64,000 nt of DNA from an uncultured Pelagibacteraceae bacterium (GTDB lineage Bacteria; Pseudomonadota; Alphaproteobacteria; Pelagibacterales; Pelagibacteraceae): positions 1-64,000 of the forward strand of contig CACHBR010000004.1 in the NCBI GenBank assembly GCA_902578115.1, in the 5' to 3' direction. The notes below the pieces were generated by a model, which worked only from the letters and a program-made list of their open reading frames with translations, was not told the DNA's origin and did not search any database. A program made the position numbers and the translations under genes. Shown here piece by piece: positions 1 through 10,135 of this stretch. The first letter of the stretch is position 1; every line of letters starts with the position of its first letter.

Positions 1-1493
1 AAAAACTATCCTCATCTTTCTTAAAGTCATTAATAAATTTACAAAAATACAATGAAGCAATTACATACTCTAAAAATTTAGAAAGTAAAAATTTATCAAA
101 CTTTGAGAGTTTACTTTTTTTGGGATTGAAAGAATTTAAAAATAAAAATTATATTAAAGCAAAATTTTATTTTAATGAATTAAAACCAAATTTTGAAAAC
201 CAATTTGTTTTTGCACCATTAAAGCTCTCACTAATAAATTGGTCAGAAATTATGATTTCAAATAAAGTATCAGACATCAAACTACTACAATCAATGCCAA
301 ACAACTTTGGCAGCTTCAAATCTATTCAAGAGGTTTTTGCTTATTGTTATTTTGATAATCTTGATGTTGACGTCAAATTTGAAAAAACTATAAAAAATGA
401 AGGTGATAAATTCTATAGATATAATTTTTTCTATGCAAATTACCTTATAGAAAAAAATAGAAAAAAAGAAGCAGTTTCTATTCTTGATTCAAGTGCAAAT
501 AAATATCCAAGGAATTTATTAATAAACCAGCTTAGAGAAAATTTAAAAAAAAATAATAAAAATAAAAATAAATTTTCGTGCCGAAACCCAGAAGATATTT
601 TAGCAGAAATATTTTACGCTTTTGCAAATGCTTTATCAGTTCAAAAAAGATTTGAACTCTCAAACTTATATATAAATTTTTCAAAATATTTAAATTCAAA
701 TTTTAAGTCATACGATGCCTTACTTGCTGAAAATTTACTTAGCTTAGGAAAAAAAACAGACTCTAAAAAAATATTTCTAAAGTTGTTTGAAATCGGATCT
801 TTTTACAAATGGAATTCGAGTAAAGAGATTGCTTTAATAATAGAAGATACAGAAGGTAATGAAAAATCTTTAATATACCTAACTAAGATTTATAAAAATA
901 TTGATAAAAATCTATTCAGAACTTTTGATTATGCAAATTTTTTAAGAGGTCATGATAAATTTGGTGAGTCCATAACACTTTACTCTGAGATACTTTCAGA
1001 AATTAATAAGGATCATAAAATGTACCCGAGAGTTTTGGATAGAAGAGGAACAGCATATGAAAGAAATGGAGAATGGACATTAGCGGAAAAGGATTTACTT
1101 TTATCTTTAGAAATTGATCCTAACCAAGCTTATACATTAAATTATTTAGCTTATACTTGGATAGAGCAAAATAGAAAAACAAAAAAAGCGCTCTCAATGT
1201 TAGAAAAAGCAAATAACTTAAAAAAAAATGATGGTTACATAACTGACTCTTTAGGTTGGGCACAATACAAACTTAAAAATTTCTCAGAGGCAAAGTTTTA
1301 TTTAGAAAGAGCAATCCAGATGATGCCTGATGATCCAATAGTGAATGATCATTTCGCAGATTGTTTATGGATGATAGATAAAAAAATCCAAGCAAGGTAC
1401 TACTGGGAGTATGTTTTAACCTTAGAAGATACTGAAGATGAGCTTAGAGAAAAAATAAAAAATAAGTTACTATTTGGATTAGAAAAAATTTAA
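1..1493 (+). CDS. TPR-repeat protein, 5' truncated by window edge
   Basis: Listed ORF starts at a TTG (120), but the frame is open to the left edge (…QKYNEAITYSKNLESKNLSNFESLLFLGLKEF…). TPR-like helices, e.g. AYTLNYLAYTWIEQNRKTKKALSMLEKAN and DGYITDSLGWAQYKLKNFSEAKFYLERAIQMMPDDP. Confidence 0.85.
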   Translation, partial: KLSSSFLKSLINLQKYNEAITYSKNLESKNLSNFESLLFLGLKEFKNKNYIKAKFYFNELKPNFENQFVFAPLKLSLINWSEIMISNKVSDIKLLQSMPNNFGSFKSIQEVFAYCYFDNLDVDVKFEKTIKNEGDKFYRYNFFYANYLIEKNRKKEAVSILDSSANKYPRNLLINQLRENLKKNNKNKNKFSCRNPEDILAEIFYAFANALSVQKRFELSNLYINFSKYLNSNFKSYDALLAENLLSLGKKTDSKKIFLKLFEIGSFYKWNSSKEIALIIEDTEGNEKSLIYLTKIYKNIDKNLFRTFDYANFLRGHDKFGESITLYSEILSEINKDHKMYPRVLDRRGTAYERNGEWTLAEKDLLLSLEIDPNQAYTLNYLAYTWIEQNRKTKKALSMLEKANNLKKNDGYITDSLGWAQYKLKNFSEAKFYLERAIQMMPDDPIVNDHFADCLWMIDKKIQARYYWEYVLTLEDTEDELREKIKNKLLFGLEKI

Positions 1494-1502
1494 TTATCTC
1501 TA

Positions 1503-2360
1503 ATGTTAAAAAAAAAATTCAAATCGTTTGCAAAAATTAACCTATTCTTGAATGTAGGAAAAAAAATCAATAAGACTGGGCTTCATAATATTCAATCTTT
1601 GGTTTGTTTAATAAATTTATATGATGAAATTAAAATTTATAAAAGTAAAAGTAAAAAAGATAAAATCAAATTTACAGGAAAATTTAGTGAAAACGTAAGT
1701 TCAAGAAAGAACACAATTACTGATACTCTTTCTCTACTTAGAAAAAGAGGTATTGTAGACCTTAATACAAAATACAATATATTAGTAAAAAAAAAAATCC
1801 CTGTTTTTTCAGGTTTAGGGGGTGGATCAAGTAATGCTGCTTTTTTAGTAAAAAATTTAATTCAGAAAAAAAAATTAGTTAATAATGAGTCTTTATTTTC
1901 AAAAAATATAGGATCGGATTTAAAATTATTTTTTGGATCTAACCAGATTTTTCAAAAAAGTCTAAATACAATTGTAAACCTTAAAAGTAAACTAAATTTT
2001 TATTTTGTAATTGTTTACCCTTATTTAAAATCATCGACAAAAGAAATTTATTCAAAGGGCAAATTTTTTAGCAGATTTAAAACAAACACAATTTATGAGA
2101 GTAGGTCAAAAAAAATAATAATGCACAACCTACCACAAGAAGAAAACCATTTAGAGAAAATAGTCATTTCAAAATTTCCAATTATTAAAAAAGTTTTATT
2201 TGAACTGCGACTTTTAAAAAAATGTCAATTTTCAAGAGTAACTGGATCAGGATCTGCTTGTTTTGGTGTATTTTTGACAAAAAAAAGCGCAGATTTAGGT
2301 CTTAAAAAAATTAGAAAAAAATTTCCTAAATTTTGGTGTGTTGTTGGTAAAACTATTTAA
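1503..2360 (+). CDS. ispE: 4-diphosphocytidyl-2-C-methyl-D-erythritol kinase
   Basis: GHMP kinase motifs FAKINLFLNVG, PVFSGLGGGSSNAAFL and C-terminal SRVTGSGSACFGVF. Confidence 0.9.
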   Translation: MLKKKFKSFAKINLFLNVGKKINKTGLHNIQSLVCLINLYDEIKIYKSKSKKDKIKFTGKFSENVSSRKNTITDTLSLLRKRGIVDLNTKYNILVKKKIPVFSGLGGGSSNAAFLVKNLIQKKKLVNNESLFSKNIGSDLKLFFGSNQIFQKSLNTIVNLKSKLNFYFVIVYPYLKSSTKEIYSKGKFFSRFKTNTIYESRSKKIIMHNLPQEENHLEKIVISKFPIIKKVLFELRLLKKCQFSRVTGSGSACFGVFLTKKSADLGLKKIRKKFPKFWCVVGKTI

Positions 2361-2394
2361 ATTTCATTTTTTATGATATATCAAAAAATTGAAT

Positions 2395-2468
2395 TGGGGC
2401 GTAGCCAAGCGGTAAGGCAGTGGTTTTTGGTACCACCATCCTAGGTTCGAATCCTAGCGCCCCAGCCA
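2395..2468 (+). tRNA. tRNA-Gln (anticodon TTG), CCA encoded
   Basis: Cloverleaf by eye: acceptor tggggcg/cgcccca, anticodon stem gtggt/accac with loop ttTTGgt (anticodon TTG), T arm ctagg-ttcgaat-cctag, then gCCA. Confidence 0.93.
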
Positions 2469-2473
2469 GATTT

Positions 2474-3721
2474 ATGCAAATTTTACAAGTATTAAAAAAA
2501 TTATTTTTTCCTTTTTATAAATCAGAAAATATTAAACAAATTTTTAAAATCTTAAATGAAGGTTCTAAAGAACAACAAGCTATGTTTGTTGGAGGTTCAG
2601 TAAGAAAATATTTACTAAACCAAAAAGTTGATGATATTGATATTGCAACAACTTTAAAACCCGATGAAATAATTAAAAAATTTGAAAATTCTAAAATCAT
2701 TGTAAAAAAAACTGGAATTGAACATGGAACTTTAACACTTGTTTTGGGTAATAAACATTTTGAAATCACAACTTTAAGAAAAGATATATCAACAGATGGA
2801 AGACATGCTTCCGTCTTATTTACAGATGATTGGGAGGACGATTCTAACAGAAGGGATTTTACATTTAACGCTATTTATCTGGATTCAAATGGAAAAATTT
2901 TTGACCCACATTCTGGTGTAAAGGATTTAAAAAATAAAAAAGTAAAATTTATTGGCAATCCTGATGAAAGAATAAAAGAGGATTATTTAAGAATTTTAAG
3001 ATTTATTAGATTTTCAATCGAATACTCAAATTTTGATTTTGAAAAAGATACATTAAGAGCAATTCAAAAAAATTTGAGTGGTATAGCTAAACTATCTAAA
3101 GAGAGAATATATAGTGAACTTAAAAAGATTTTAAAATTAAAAAATTTCAATGAAATTCAAAAAAATCATGAATTTTTAAAAATATTTAATTTAATTTTCC
3201 CCGAATTTAAATATATAGAGAGGGTCAAAAATTTATATGTTATAAGTAAATTAAAACCAGAAATATTAAATAAAAATCATATTTTAGCTTCACTATTGAT
3301 TGATGGAACGAATAATCATGAATATTTTTCTCATAAATATAATATTGAAAATGAGACTAAGGACCACCTTAATTTTTGTGCCAAGAATTTTAAAGAAATT
3401 CAGGTAAATAAGAATTTTTTTAAAAAAGATCTTAAAAAAAATATTTTTATTTTCGGTAAAAAAAGAGTCAAGTCGTTACTTTTTTTGAACAATGTGATTA
3501 AAAAAAATCAAAAAAATGATGAGTTAATAAAAAATTTATCAAAAATCGAAAATACATCTATTCCAGAGTTTCCAATTACTGGAGAATACCTTTTAGATAA
3601 TGGAATCAAAAGTGGAAAAAAAATGGGTTATGCTATTAAAGAAATTAAAAACAAATGGTTAGAAAATAATTTTAATCTTGATGACGAGCAATTGTCTAAA
3701 ACTATTAAAAAATTTAAATAA
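2474..3721 (+). CDS. cca: CCA tRNA nucleotidyltransferase / poly(A) polymerase family
   Basis: FVGGSVRKYLLNQKVDDIDIATTLKP nucleotidyltransferase motif; RRDFTFNAIYLD; GNPDERIKEDYLRILRFIRF. The listed ORF start (2420) lies inside the tRNA; ATG at 2474 is the likely start. Confidence 0.92.
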   Translation: MQILQVLKKLFFPFYKSENIKQIFKILNEGSKEQQAMFVGGSVRKYLLNQKVDDIDIATTLKPDEIIKKFENSKIIVKKTGIEHGTLTLVLGNKHFEITTLRKDISTDGRHASVLFTDDWEDDSNRRDFTFNAIYLDSNGKIFDPHSGVKDLKNKKVKFIGNPDERIKEDYLRILRFIRFSIEYSNFDFEKDTLRAIQKNLSGIAKLSKERIYSELKKILKLKNFNEIQKNHEFLKIFNLIFPEFKYIERVKNLYVISKLKPEILNKNHILASLLIDGTNNHEYFSHKYNIENETKDHLNFCAKNFKEIQVNKNFFKKDLKKNIFIFGKKRVKSLLFLNNVIKKNQKNDELIKNLSKIENTSIPEFPITGEYLLDNGIKSGKKMGYAIKEIKNKWLENNFNLDDEQLSKTIKKFK

Positions 3722-3722
3722 A

Positions 3723-4199
3723 TTAAATATATTCCACTTTAAGTATTTCAAAATTTTTTTCCCCAGATGGAGTACTAACAATTATTAATTCTTTAACAGA
3801 TTTTCCTATAAGAGATTTTCCCATGGGTGATTTAAAATAAATTAGATTTTTATTTATGTCGGCCTCATCTCTTCCAACAATTTTTAAAGATTTATTATTT
3901 TCTTTTTCTAGATCTTTAACTGTAACTGTAGAACCAAAAATTACTTTTCCTGTATTTTGAATTTTTGATACATCAATTACATTTGCTCTTGCAATAATAT
4001 CATTTATTGTCAAAATTCTTCCCTCGATATGTCCTTGTTGTTCTTTAGCAGCATGATACTCAGCATTTTCTTTAAGATCACCGTGGGCTCTGGCCTCTGC
4101 TATAGCAGCAACTACTTTAGGTCTTTTATTTTTTTTCAAATCTTCTAATTCTTCTTTAAGCTTTTTAAGACCTTGAATTGTTATCGGTTCTTTTTCCAT
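3723..4199 (-). CDS. greA: Transcription elongation factor GreA
   Basis: ITIQGLKKLKEELEDLKK…ARAHGDLKENAEYHAAKEQQGHIEGRI; C-terminal FKSPMGKSLIGKSV. Confidence 0.97.
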   Translation of the reverse strand: MEKEPITIQGLKKLKEELEDLKKNKRPKVVAAIAEARAHGDLKENAEYHAAKEQQGHIEGRILTINDIIARANVIDVSKIQNTGKVIFGSTVTVKDLEKENNKSLKIVGRDEADINKNLIYFKSPMGKSLIGKSVKELIIVSTPSGEKNFEILKVEYI

Positions 4200-4200
4200 T

Positions 4201-5043
4201 TTAATTTAGTGGGGGAAATGACATAAAAATTGCATCTACATTTCCACCAGTATTTAATCCGAATTTTGTGCCCCTATCATACAACAAATTAAACTCAACG
4301 TACCTTTTTCTTTTTAGATACTGATCATTTTTTTGTTTTTTATTCCATTTTTTTGAGATTTTATTATTTATTATATCTTTAGAGGTTGTAAGAAAACATA
4401 GTCCTAATTCTCTAATAAATTTAAAATTTTTATCCCAGTCGTTATATAAATAATCAAAAAAAATCCCTCCAATACCTCTTGGTTCCTCTCTGTGCTTTAT
4501 AAAGAAATATTTATCACACCACTTTTTATAATTGATATAATTTTTTTTATTTTTAACACATAAATTCTTCAAATTTCTATGCACAAATATTTTTTCTTTG
4601 TTATCTTTAAAACTTGGTGTTACGTCCATGCCTCCACCAAACCAACTTCTAGAAGTAGTGATAAATCTTGTATTAAAATGTACTGCTGGAATTTTGGGAT
4701 TTTTCATATGAGCGACAACCGAAATTCCTGATGCCCAGTAACTGGGGTTTTTATTTGCGCCAGGTATTTTTGATCTAAAATTTTTAGGAAATTTTCCCTG
4801 AACTCTTGAAAAGTTTACGCCAACTTGATCAAATACTTCTCCATTTTTAAGTATAAAGTATTGTCCACCACCTTCATTCACATCTTTTTTACTCCAAGTA
4901 TTTTTTTTAAATTTTTTTGAAACTTTCCTTTTTCTTTTTGACTCCTCTTTTTCGATCCTTTCGAAATCATCACAAATGATTGATTGGAGATACAAAAACC
5001 ACTCAGAGGATAGTTTTTTTTGAATTTCTAAATCTAACTCCAT
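4201..5043 (-). CDS. hemF: Oxygen-dependent coproporphyrinogen III oxidase
   Basis: NPKIPAVHFNTRFITTSRSWFGGGMDVTPSF, HREEPRGIGGIFFDYL, YVEFNLLYDRGTKFGLNTGGNVDAIFMSFPP. Confidence 0.96.
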   Translation of the reverse strand: MELDLEIQKKLSSEWFLYLQSIICDDFERIEKEESKRKRKVSKKFKKNTWSKKDVNEGGGQYFILKNGEVFDQVGVNFSRVQGKFPKNFRSKIPGANKNPSYWASGISVVAHMKNPKIPAVHFNTRFITTSRSWFGGGMDVTPSFKDNKEKIFVHRNLKNLCVKNKKNYINYKKWCDKYFFIKHREEPRGIGGIFFDYLYNDWDKNFKFIRELGLCFLTTSKDIINNKISKKWNKKQKNDQYLKRKRYVEFNLLYDRGTKFGLNTGGNVDAIFMSFPPLN

Positions 5044-5170
5044 AAAAAATAATTTTCTTGTTTATAATCTAAAAAAACTCCGATTTTTAAGTATCTTTTT
5101 GTGTCATTATGACCCTACCAAGATCTTTAAATACACCTTATTTAATAGTATTAAATGATATTATAAATCT

Positions 5171-5686
5171 ATGAATAAACCAGAAAAAAAAGGCAATAGA
5201 AGAGATTTTATATTTACGGCTAGCTATACAGTTGGAGCCATTGGTATTGGGGCAACTATTTGGCCCTTAATCGATCAGATGAATCCGGACAGTTCAGTCA
5301 AAGCATTGGCGTCAACTGAAGTTGATATAAGCCAAATTGAACCTGGAAAATCCGTTACAGTTTTATGGAGAGGAAAACCTGTTTTTATAAAAAGAAGAAC
5401 ACAGGAAGAAATTGCAGAAGCTCAATCAGTAAGCCTGGACGATCTACCTCATCCCGAAAAAGATCAGGATAGAGTAAAGAACCCAGAGTGGTTAGTAATG
5501 CTTGGAATATGTACTCACCTCGGATGTGTGCCTTTATCAGACAAAGGTGAATACAACGGATGGTTTTGTCCCTGTCACGGATCTCATTACGATACCTCTG
5601 GAAGGATAAGAAAAGGGCCAGCTCCAACTAATATGGAAATTCCTAAATATGCTTTCATTAATGATAATACAATTAAGATTGGATAA
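5171..5686 (+). CDS. petA: Ubiquinol-cytochrome c reductase Rieske iron-sulfur subunit
   Basis: Tat-like N-terminus RRDFIFTA; Rieske motifs CTHLGC and CPCHGSHYD. Confidence 0.97.
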   Translation: MNKPEKKGNRRDFIFTASYTVGAIGIGATIWPLIDQMNPDSSVKALASTEVDISQIEPGKSVTVLWRGKPVFIKRRTQEEIAEAQSVSLDDLPHPEKDQDRVKNPEWLVMLGICTHLGCVPLSDKGEYNGWFCPCHGSHYDTSGRIRKGPAPTNMEIPKYAFINDNTIKIG

Positions 5687-5689
5687 AAA

Positions 5690-6946
5690 ATGAGTGAAAA
5701 TTACGTACCAAGTTCTAAATTCGGCAAATGGTTTAACGACAGACTTCCATTATTAACTTTAAGCAAACACTTGACGGATTATCCAACACCCAAAAATTTA
5801 AATTACTGGTGGACTTTTGGTGGAATTTTAACTTTTTGTTTAATTTCTCAAATTATAACAGGAATAGTCTTGGGTATGCACTATGTTGCACATGCGGACA
5901 TGGCGTTTAGTAGTATCGAACATATAATGAGAGATGTTAATTACGGATGGTTAATAAGATATATCCATAGCAACGGAGCATCTATGTTTTTTTTAGCTGT
6001 ATATATTCACATTTTTAGATCTCTTTTTTATGGTTCATACAGATCGCCAAGAGAAATAATTTGGATACTTGGAATGTTGATTTATCTTTTAATGATGGCA
6101 ACAGCATTTATGGGATATGTTTTACCTTGGGGTCAAATGAGTTTTTGGGGAGCAACGGTAATTACTAACTTATTTAGCGCAATCCCTTTTGTTGGAGAGA
6201 GTATTGTAACCTGGTTATGGGGTGGTTACTCAGTTGATAATCCAACTTTAACTAGATTTTTTAGTTTACATTATCTTTTTCCATTTTTAATTTTAGGTTT
6301 AGTCGTTCTTCATATTTGGGCTTTACACGTGCCAGGTAATAACAACCCGATTGGAATAGACATTAAAAAGCCATCAAAGGATACCGTTCCATTTCATCCT
6401 TATATTACAATCAAAGACTTATTTGCTCTTTTAATATTTATGATTATTTTTTCTGGTTTCATATTTTTTGCTCCAAATATTCTTGGCCACAGTGATAACT
6501 ACATAGAAGCAAACCCATTAGTAACACCAAAACATATTGTTCCAGAATGGTATCTATTACCTTTTTATGCGATCTTAAGAGCTGTTCCAGATAAACTTGG
6601 CGGAGTGGTCTTGATGTTAGGGTCTATTTTTATTTTAATGGCTCTTCCTTGGCTAGATAGTAGTAAGGTAAGATCAACTGTTTTTAGACCACTATATAAA
6701 AAGTTTTTTTGGTTGTTGGTGATTGATGTTTTAGCTTTAGGTTATGTGGGGGCTATGCCTGCAGAAGGTTTATACTTATTAATTGCAAGAGTAGGTACTA
6801 TTTATTATTTTGCGCATTTTTTAATTGTGTTACCGGTTTTAAGCAGAATAGAAAAAACTGAACCAGTGCCCCTGAGTATTTCAGAACCAGTGCTAGGCGG
6901 TATGCTTAAACCTGAAATGGCTAGAAGCGATCGAAAAGATGTGTAA
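5690..6946 (+). CDS. petB: Cytochrome b of bc1 complex
   Basis: [46 protein letters not shown]. Confidence 0.97.
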   Translation: MSENYVPSSKFGKWFNDRLPLLTLSKHLTDYPTPKNLNYWWTFGGILTFCLISQIITGIVLGMHYVAHADMAFSSIEHIMRDVNYGWLIRYIHSNGASMFFLAVYIHIFRSLFYGSYRSPREIIWILGMLIYLLMMATAFMGYVLPWGQMSFWGATVITNLFSAIPFVGESIVTWLWGGYSVDNPTLTRFFSLHYLFPFLILGLVVLHIWALHVPGNNNPIGIDIKKPSKDTVPFHPYITIKDLFALLIFMIIFSGFIFFAPNILGHSDNYIEANPLVTPKHIVPEWYLLPFYAILRAVPDKLGGVVLMLGSIFILMALPWLDSSKVRSTVFRPLYKKFFWLLVIDVLALGYVGAMPAEGLYLLIARVGTIYYFAHFLIVLPVLSRIEKTEPVPLSISEPVLGGMLKPEMARSDRKDV

Positions 6947-7724
6947 TTTAAAAGCACGTTTTATAATTTTATCGTTCATATTTTTTTCAATTACTTTTAA
7001 TCAGGTAAAATCAGAGGAAAAAACAAAGCTTCTCGAGGTTGACTGGTCTTTTAAAGGTATAACAGGTAAATTTGACAGGTCATCATTACAAAGAGGTTAT
7101 CAAGTTTACACCGAAGTTTGTGCCTCTTGTCATTCAATGAACTTAGTGAGTTATAGAAATCTAGGAGAACCTGGTGGACCAGAATTTTCAGTAGATCAGG
7201 TTAAGGCAATAGCTGCAAATTTTGAAGTAGAGGATGGACCAAATGCAGATGGCGATATGTTCACAAGACCAGGACGACCATCAGATAAATTTGTGTCGCC
7301 ATATCCAAACGTTCAAGCGGCAACCGCAGCAAATGGAGGCGCTTACCCACCAGACATGTCAGTATTAGTTAAAGCTCGTAAAGGTGGTTCAGATTATATT
7401 TATTCAGTTTTAATGGGCTATGAGGATCCACCAGCGGGTTTTGAATTAGAAGATGGCGTTTATTACAATAAATATATGGACGGAAAAAAAATTAAGATGT
7501 CTAATCCATTATCAGAGGGCATAGTTACTTATAGTGATGGAACTGCTGCTACCGAGGCTCAAATGGCAAAAGATGTTACTACATTTCTAACTTGGACCGC
7601 TGAACCACATTTAGAGACAAGACACAAAATGGGAGTTAAAGTTTTAATCTTCTTAACAATATTTAGTTTATTAGTTTATTTAAGTATGAAAAGAATATGG
7701 TCAAGGATTGACTCTGAAAAATAA
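6939..7724 (+). CDS. petC: Cytochrome c1
   Basis: CASCH heme-binding motif; [16 protein letters not shown]-terminal TM anchor. Confidence 0.96.
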   Translation: MCNLKARFIILSFIFFSITFNQVKSEEKTKLLEVDWSFKGITGKFDRSSLQRGYQVYTEVCASCHSMNLVSYRNLGEPGGPEFSVDQVKAIAANFEVEDGPNADGDMFTRPGRPSDKFVSPYPNVQAATAANGGAYPPDMSVLVKARKGGSDYIYSVLMGYEDPPAGFELEDGVYYNKYMDGKKIKMSNPLSEGIVTYSDGTAATEAQMAKDVTTFLTWTAEPHLETRHKMGVKVLIFLTIFSLLVYLSMKRIWSRIDSEK

Positions 7725-8771
7725 GACATCTCCATCTTTTACCAAATAATCCTTTCCTTCCAGTCTTAATTTTCCGTTTTCTTTTGCTTTTTCAAAACTT
7801 CCATATTTTTTAAATTCGTTATAAGAAACTGCTTCAGCCCTTATAAATTTTTTTTCAAAATCAGTGTGTATTACTGCAGCAGCTTTAGGTGCTATAGTAT
7901 TTTTTTTAATAGTCCATGCTCTAGTTTCTTCTGGACCTGATGTGAAAAAAGTATTTAAATTTAACAATTCATAGCCAGTATTTATTAATTTATTTAAACC
8001 AGTTTTTTCTAAGCCAATATTTTTCATATACATCTCTTTTTCTTCATCTTTCAATTCAGTAATCTGATCTTCAATATCGGCACATATTATTACAAATTTT
8101 TCATTAGGATATTTTTGTTTTAAAACTTCAGTGTGATTATTTCCTTTTTTGACATTTTCTTCATCAACATTGCAAACAATTATGTAAGGTTTAATCGAAA
8201 TCAAACCTATTTCTCTTAAAATTTTATTACTTTCAACATCATATTCATTAATATTTTTCCCTTTGTTAAGCTTTTTGAGTACATCTTCTAATAACACTAT
8301 GTCTTTTTCAGAAAGTTTTTTTTGTGAATTTTTTTCAAGTTTTTTTTCTAAAATACTAATGTCTGACAAAACAATCTCGGTTTTAATTGTTTCCAAATCA
8401 TTTATTGGATCAATCTTTTTATTTACATGTTGTATATTAGTTGAGTCAAAACACCTTACTAGATGAACAATCGCATCTACCTCTCTAATATGTGATAAAA
8501 ATTTATTACCTAAGCCTTCTCCTTTTGATGCTCCCTTTACTAAACCTGCAATATCAACAAAAGTTATATTTGTGTTAATTTTTTTTTTTGATTTTGATAA
8601 TTCGTGTAAAGTATTAACTCTTTCATCTGGAACATCAACAATTCCAATATTTGGATCTATTGTACAAAAAGGAAAATTGGCAGCCTGTGCATTCTTTGAT
8701 GATGTTAAAGCATTAAATAATGTTGACTTTCCCACGTTGGGAAGCCCAACTATTCCACATTTAAATCCCAT
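7701..8771 (-). CDS. ychF: Redox-regulated ATPase/GTPase YchF
   Basis: MGFKCGIVGLPNVGKSTLFNALTSS…AANFPFCTIDPNIGIVDVPDERV. Confidence 0.96.
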   Translation of the reverse strand: MGFKCGIVGLPNVGKSTLFNALTSSKNAQAANFPFCTIDPNIGIVDVPDERVNTLHELSKSKKKINTNITFVDIAGLVKGASKGEGLGNKFLSHIREVDAIVHLVRCFDSTNIQHVNKKIDPINDLETIKTEIVLSDISILEKKLEKNSQKKLSEKDIVLLEDVLKKLNKGKNINEYDVESNKILREIGLISIKPYIIVCNVDEENVKKGNNHTEVLKQKYPNEKFVIICADIEDQITELKDEEKEMYMKNIGLEKTGLNKLINTGYELLNLNTFFTSGPEETRAWTIKKNTIAPKAAAVIHTDFEKKFIRAEAVSYNEFKKYGSFEKAKENGKLRLEGKDYLVKDGDVLFFRVNP

Positions 8772-9333
8772 CCAAATTTTCGTTTACCTTGCTAGAAAAA
8801 ATATCGATTTTTTTTTCAATTAAAGTAGGTATGAGTTTTACTATACTCTCAGTTATATCTTTAATTCTGTCTTCCTCGTTTTCATTAAAATCCTCTAAAA
8901 CATGAGTATCAACCTTTTTCCCATTTTTAGGATGTCCTATACCAATTCGCACTCTCGAGTAATCTTTTCCAATCGATTTATCAATTGATTCAATACCGTG
9001 ATGACCAGCACTACTTCCACCAAATTTAGCTTTAACTTTTCCTAAGTCTATATCTAAATCATCGTGGAAAACAAAAACGTTTTTTGCGTCTATCTTAAAA
9101 TAGTCAATAAGCTCTTTAATACATGTTCCTGAATTATTCATAAATGTTAAAGGCTTAATCGCATAAACTTTTTTGTTATCAATATTACCTGTAGTTAAAA
9201 GTCCTTTAAATTTTGGTTTTTGTTTTGAAAGGCTGAACTGCTGGTTTATTGCATCAATTACTTTAAAACCTATATTGTGTCTGTTGTTGTTGTAATTTGG
9301 TCCTGGGTTTCCTAAACCTACTAATAAAAGCAT
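8761..9333 (-). CDS. pth: Peptidyl-tRNA hydrolase
   Basis: LLLVGLGNPGPNYNNNRHNIGF; HDDLDIDLGKVKAKFGGSSAGHHGIESI. Confidence 0.96.
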   Translation of the reverse strand: MLLLVGLGNPGPNYNNNRHNIGFKVIDAINQQFSLSKQKPKFKGLLTTGNIDNKKVYAIKPLTFMNNSGTCIKELIDYFKIDAKNVFVFHDDLDIDLGKVKAKFGGSSAGHHGIESIDKSIGKDYSRVRIGIGHPKNGKKVDTHVLEDFNENEEDRIKDITESIVKLIPTLIEKKIDIFSSKVNENLDGI

Positions 9334-9339
9334 ATAAAT

Positions 9340-10092
9340 TTATTTTTTTTCTTGTTTTTTTTCTCCAGCGGGTTTTTTATCTCCAGCAGCTTCTTTTCCT
9401 TTATCATCTTTTTTGGCTGCCTCACCTTCTTTAGCTGGTGTAGTTGCTTCTCCGCCTTCTGCAGCTGTTACAGCTTCACCTTCTGCGCCTTCAGCTGGTA
9501 CTTCCTCGGTAGGTTTTTCTGGTTCTTTTACAATTGTTGGTGCAGCAATAGTTGCTACTACGAAATCCCTATCCGTAATTGTTGGCTTTGCATTTTCAGG
9601 AAGTTTAACCGATGAAATTTTAATACTTGCCCCTATTTCAAGATTAGCTAAATCAACTATTAGATTTTCAGGGATATTTTCAGCCGAGCAACTTAGTTCA
9701 ACTTTTCTTCTCACAATATTTAGAACACCACCACTTTTCAGTCCTGGACAATCTTTATTATTTTTAAAAATTACTGGAATTTGCAAAATTATTTTTGAAC
9801 CTTTGCTCACTCTCATAAAATCAATATGAATTGGTTTATCAGATATTACATGGTAAGAAATGTCTCTTGGAATAACCTTTTCCGTTTGTCCATCAATATT
9901 TAAATCGATTATTGTTGAAAGAAATGAGTCTGAATTAAAAACTTTATTTAAAAGTTTTTCATCAACACTGATTTTTAAATTTGGATTATCACCGCCGTAT
10001 AAAATTGCAGGAATTAATCCTTTTGATCTTAAGGAACCCAGCTCCCCAGCAGTCTTAGAATCTCTTTTGGTGGCTTTTAAATTATTTGTCAT
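9340..10092 (-). CDS. rplY: 50S ribosomal protein L25/Ctc with low-complexity Ala/Glu/Lys C-terminal tail
   Basis: KRDSKTAGELGSLRSKGLIPAILYGGDNPNLKISV; position next to pth and prs. Confidence 0.93.
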   Translation of the reverse strand: MTNNLKATKRDSKTAGELGSLRSKGLIPAILYGGDNPNLKISVDEKLLNKVFNSDSFLSTIIDLNIDGQTEKVIPRDISYHVISDKPIHIDFMRVSKGSKIILQIPVIFKNNKDCPGLKSGGVLNIVRRKVELSCSAENIPENLIVDLANLEIGASIKISSVKLPENAKPTITDRDFVVATIAAPTIVKEPEKPTEEVPAEGAEGEAVTAAEGGEATTPAKEGEAAKKDDKGKEAAGDKKPAGEKKQEKK

Positions 10093-10135
10093 TTAAGAAT
10101 GCAATTTATAACTCAACTTTGAAATAAAACAAGTG

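Noticed and set aside
2515-2769. 84-aa minus-strand ORF inside cca
   Set aside because: Fully antisense to a well-supported CDS, no domain, typical shadow ORF.
5385-5627. 80-aa minus-strand ORF inside petA
   Set aside because: Antisense to the Rieske protein gene; no homology signal.
9352-9829. Plus-strand ORFs 9352-9615 and 9413-9829 (Phe/Ser- and Ala/Ser-rich)
   Set aside because: Antisense shadows of the low-complexity Ala/Glu/Lys tail of rplY; no recognisable domain.
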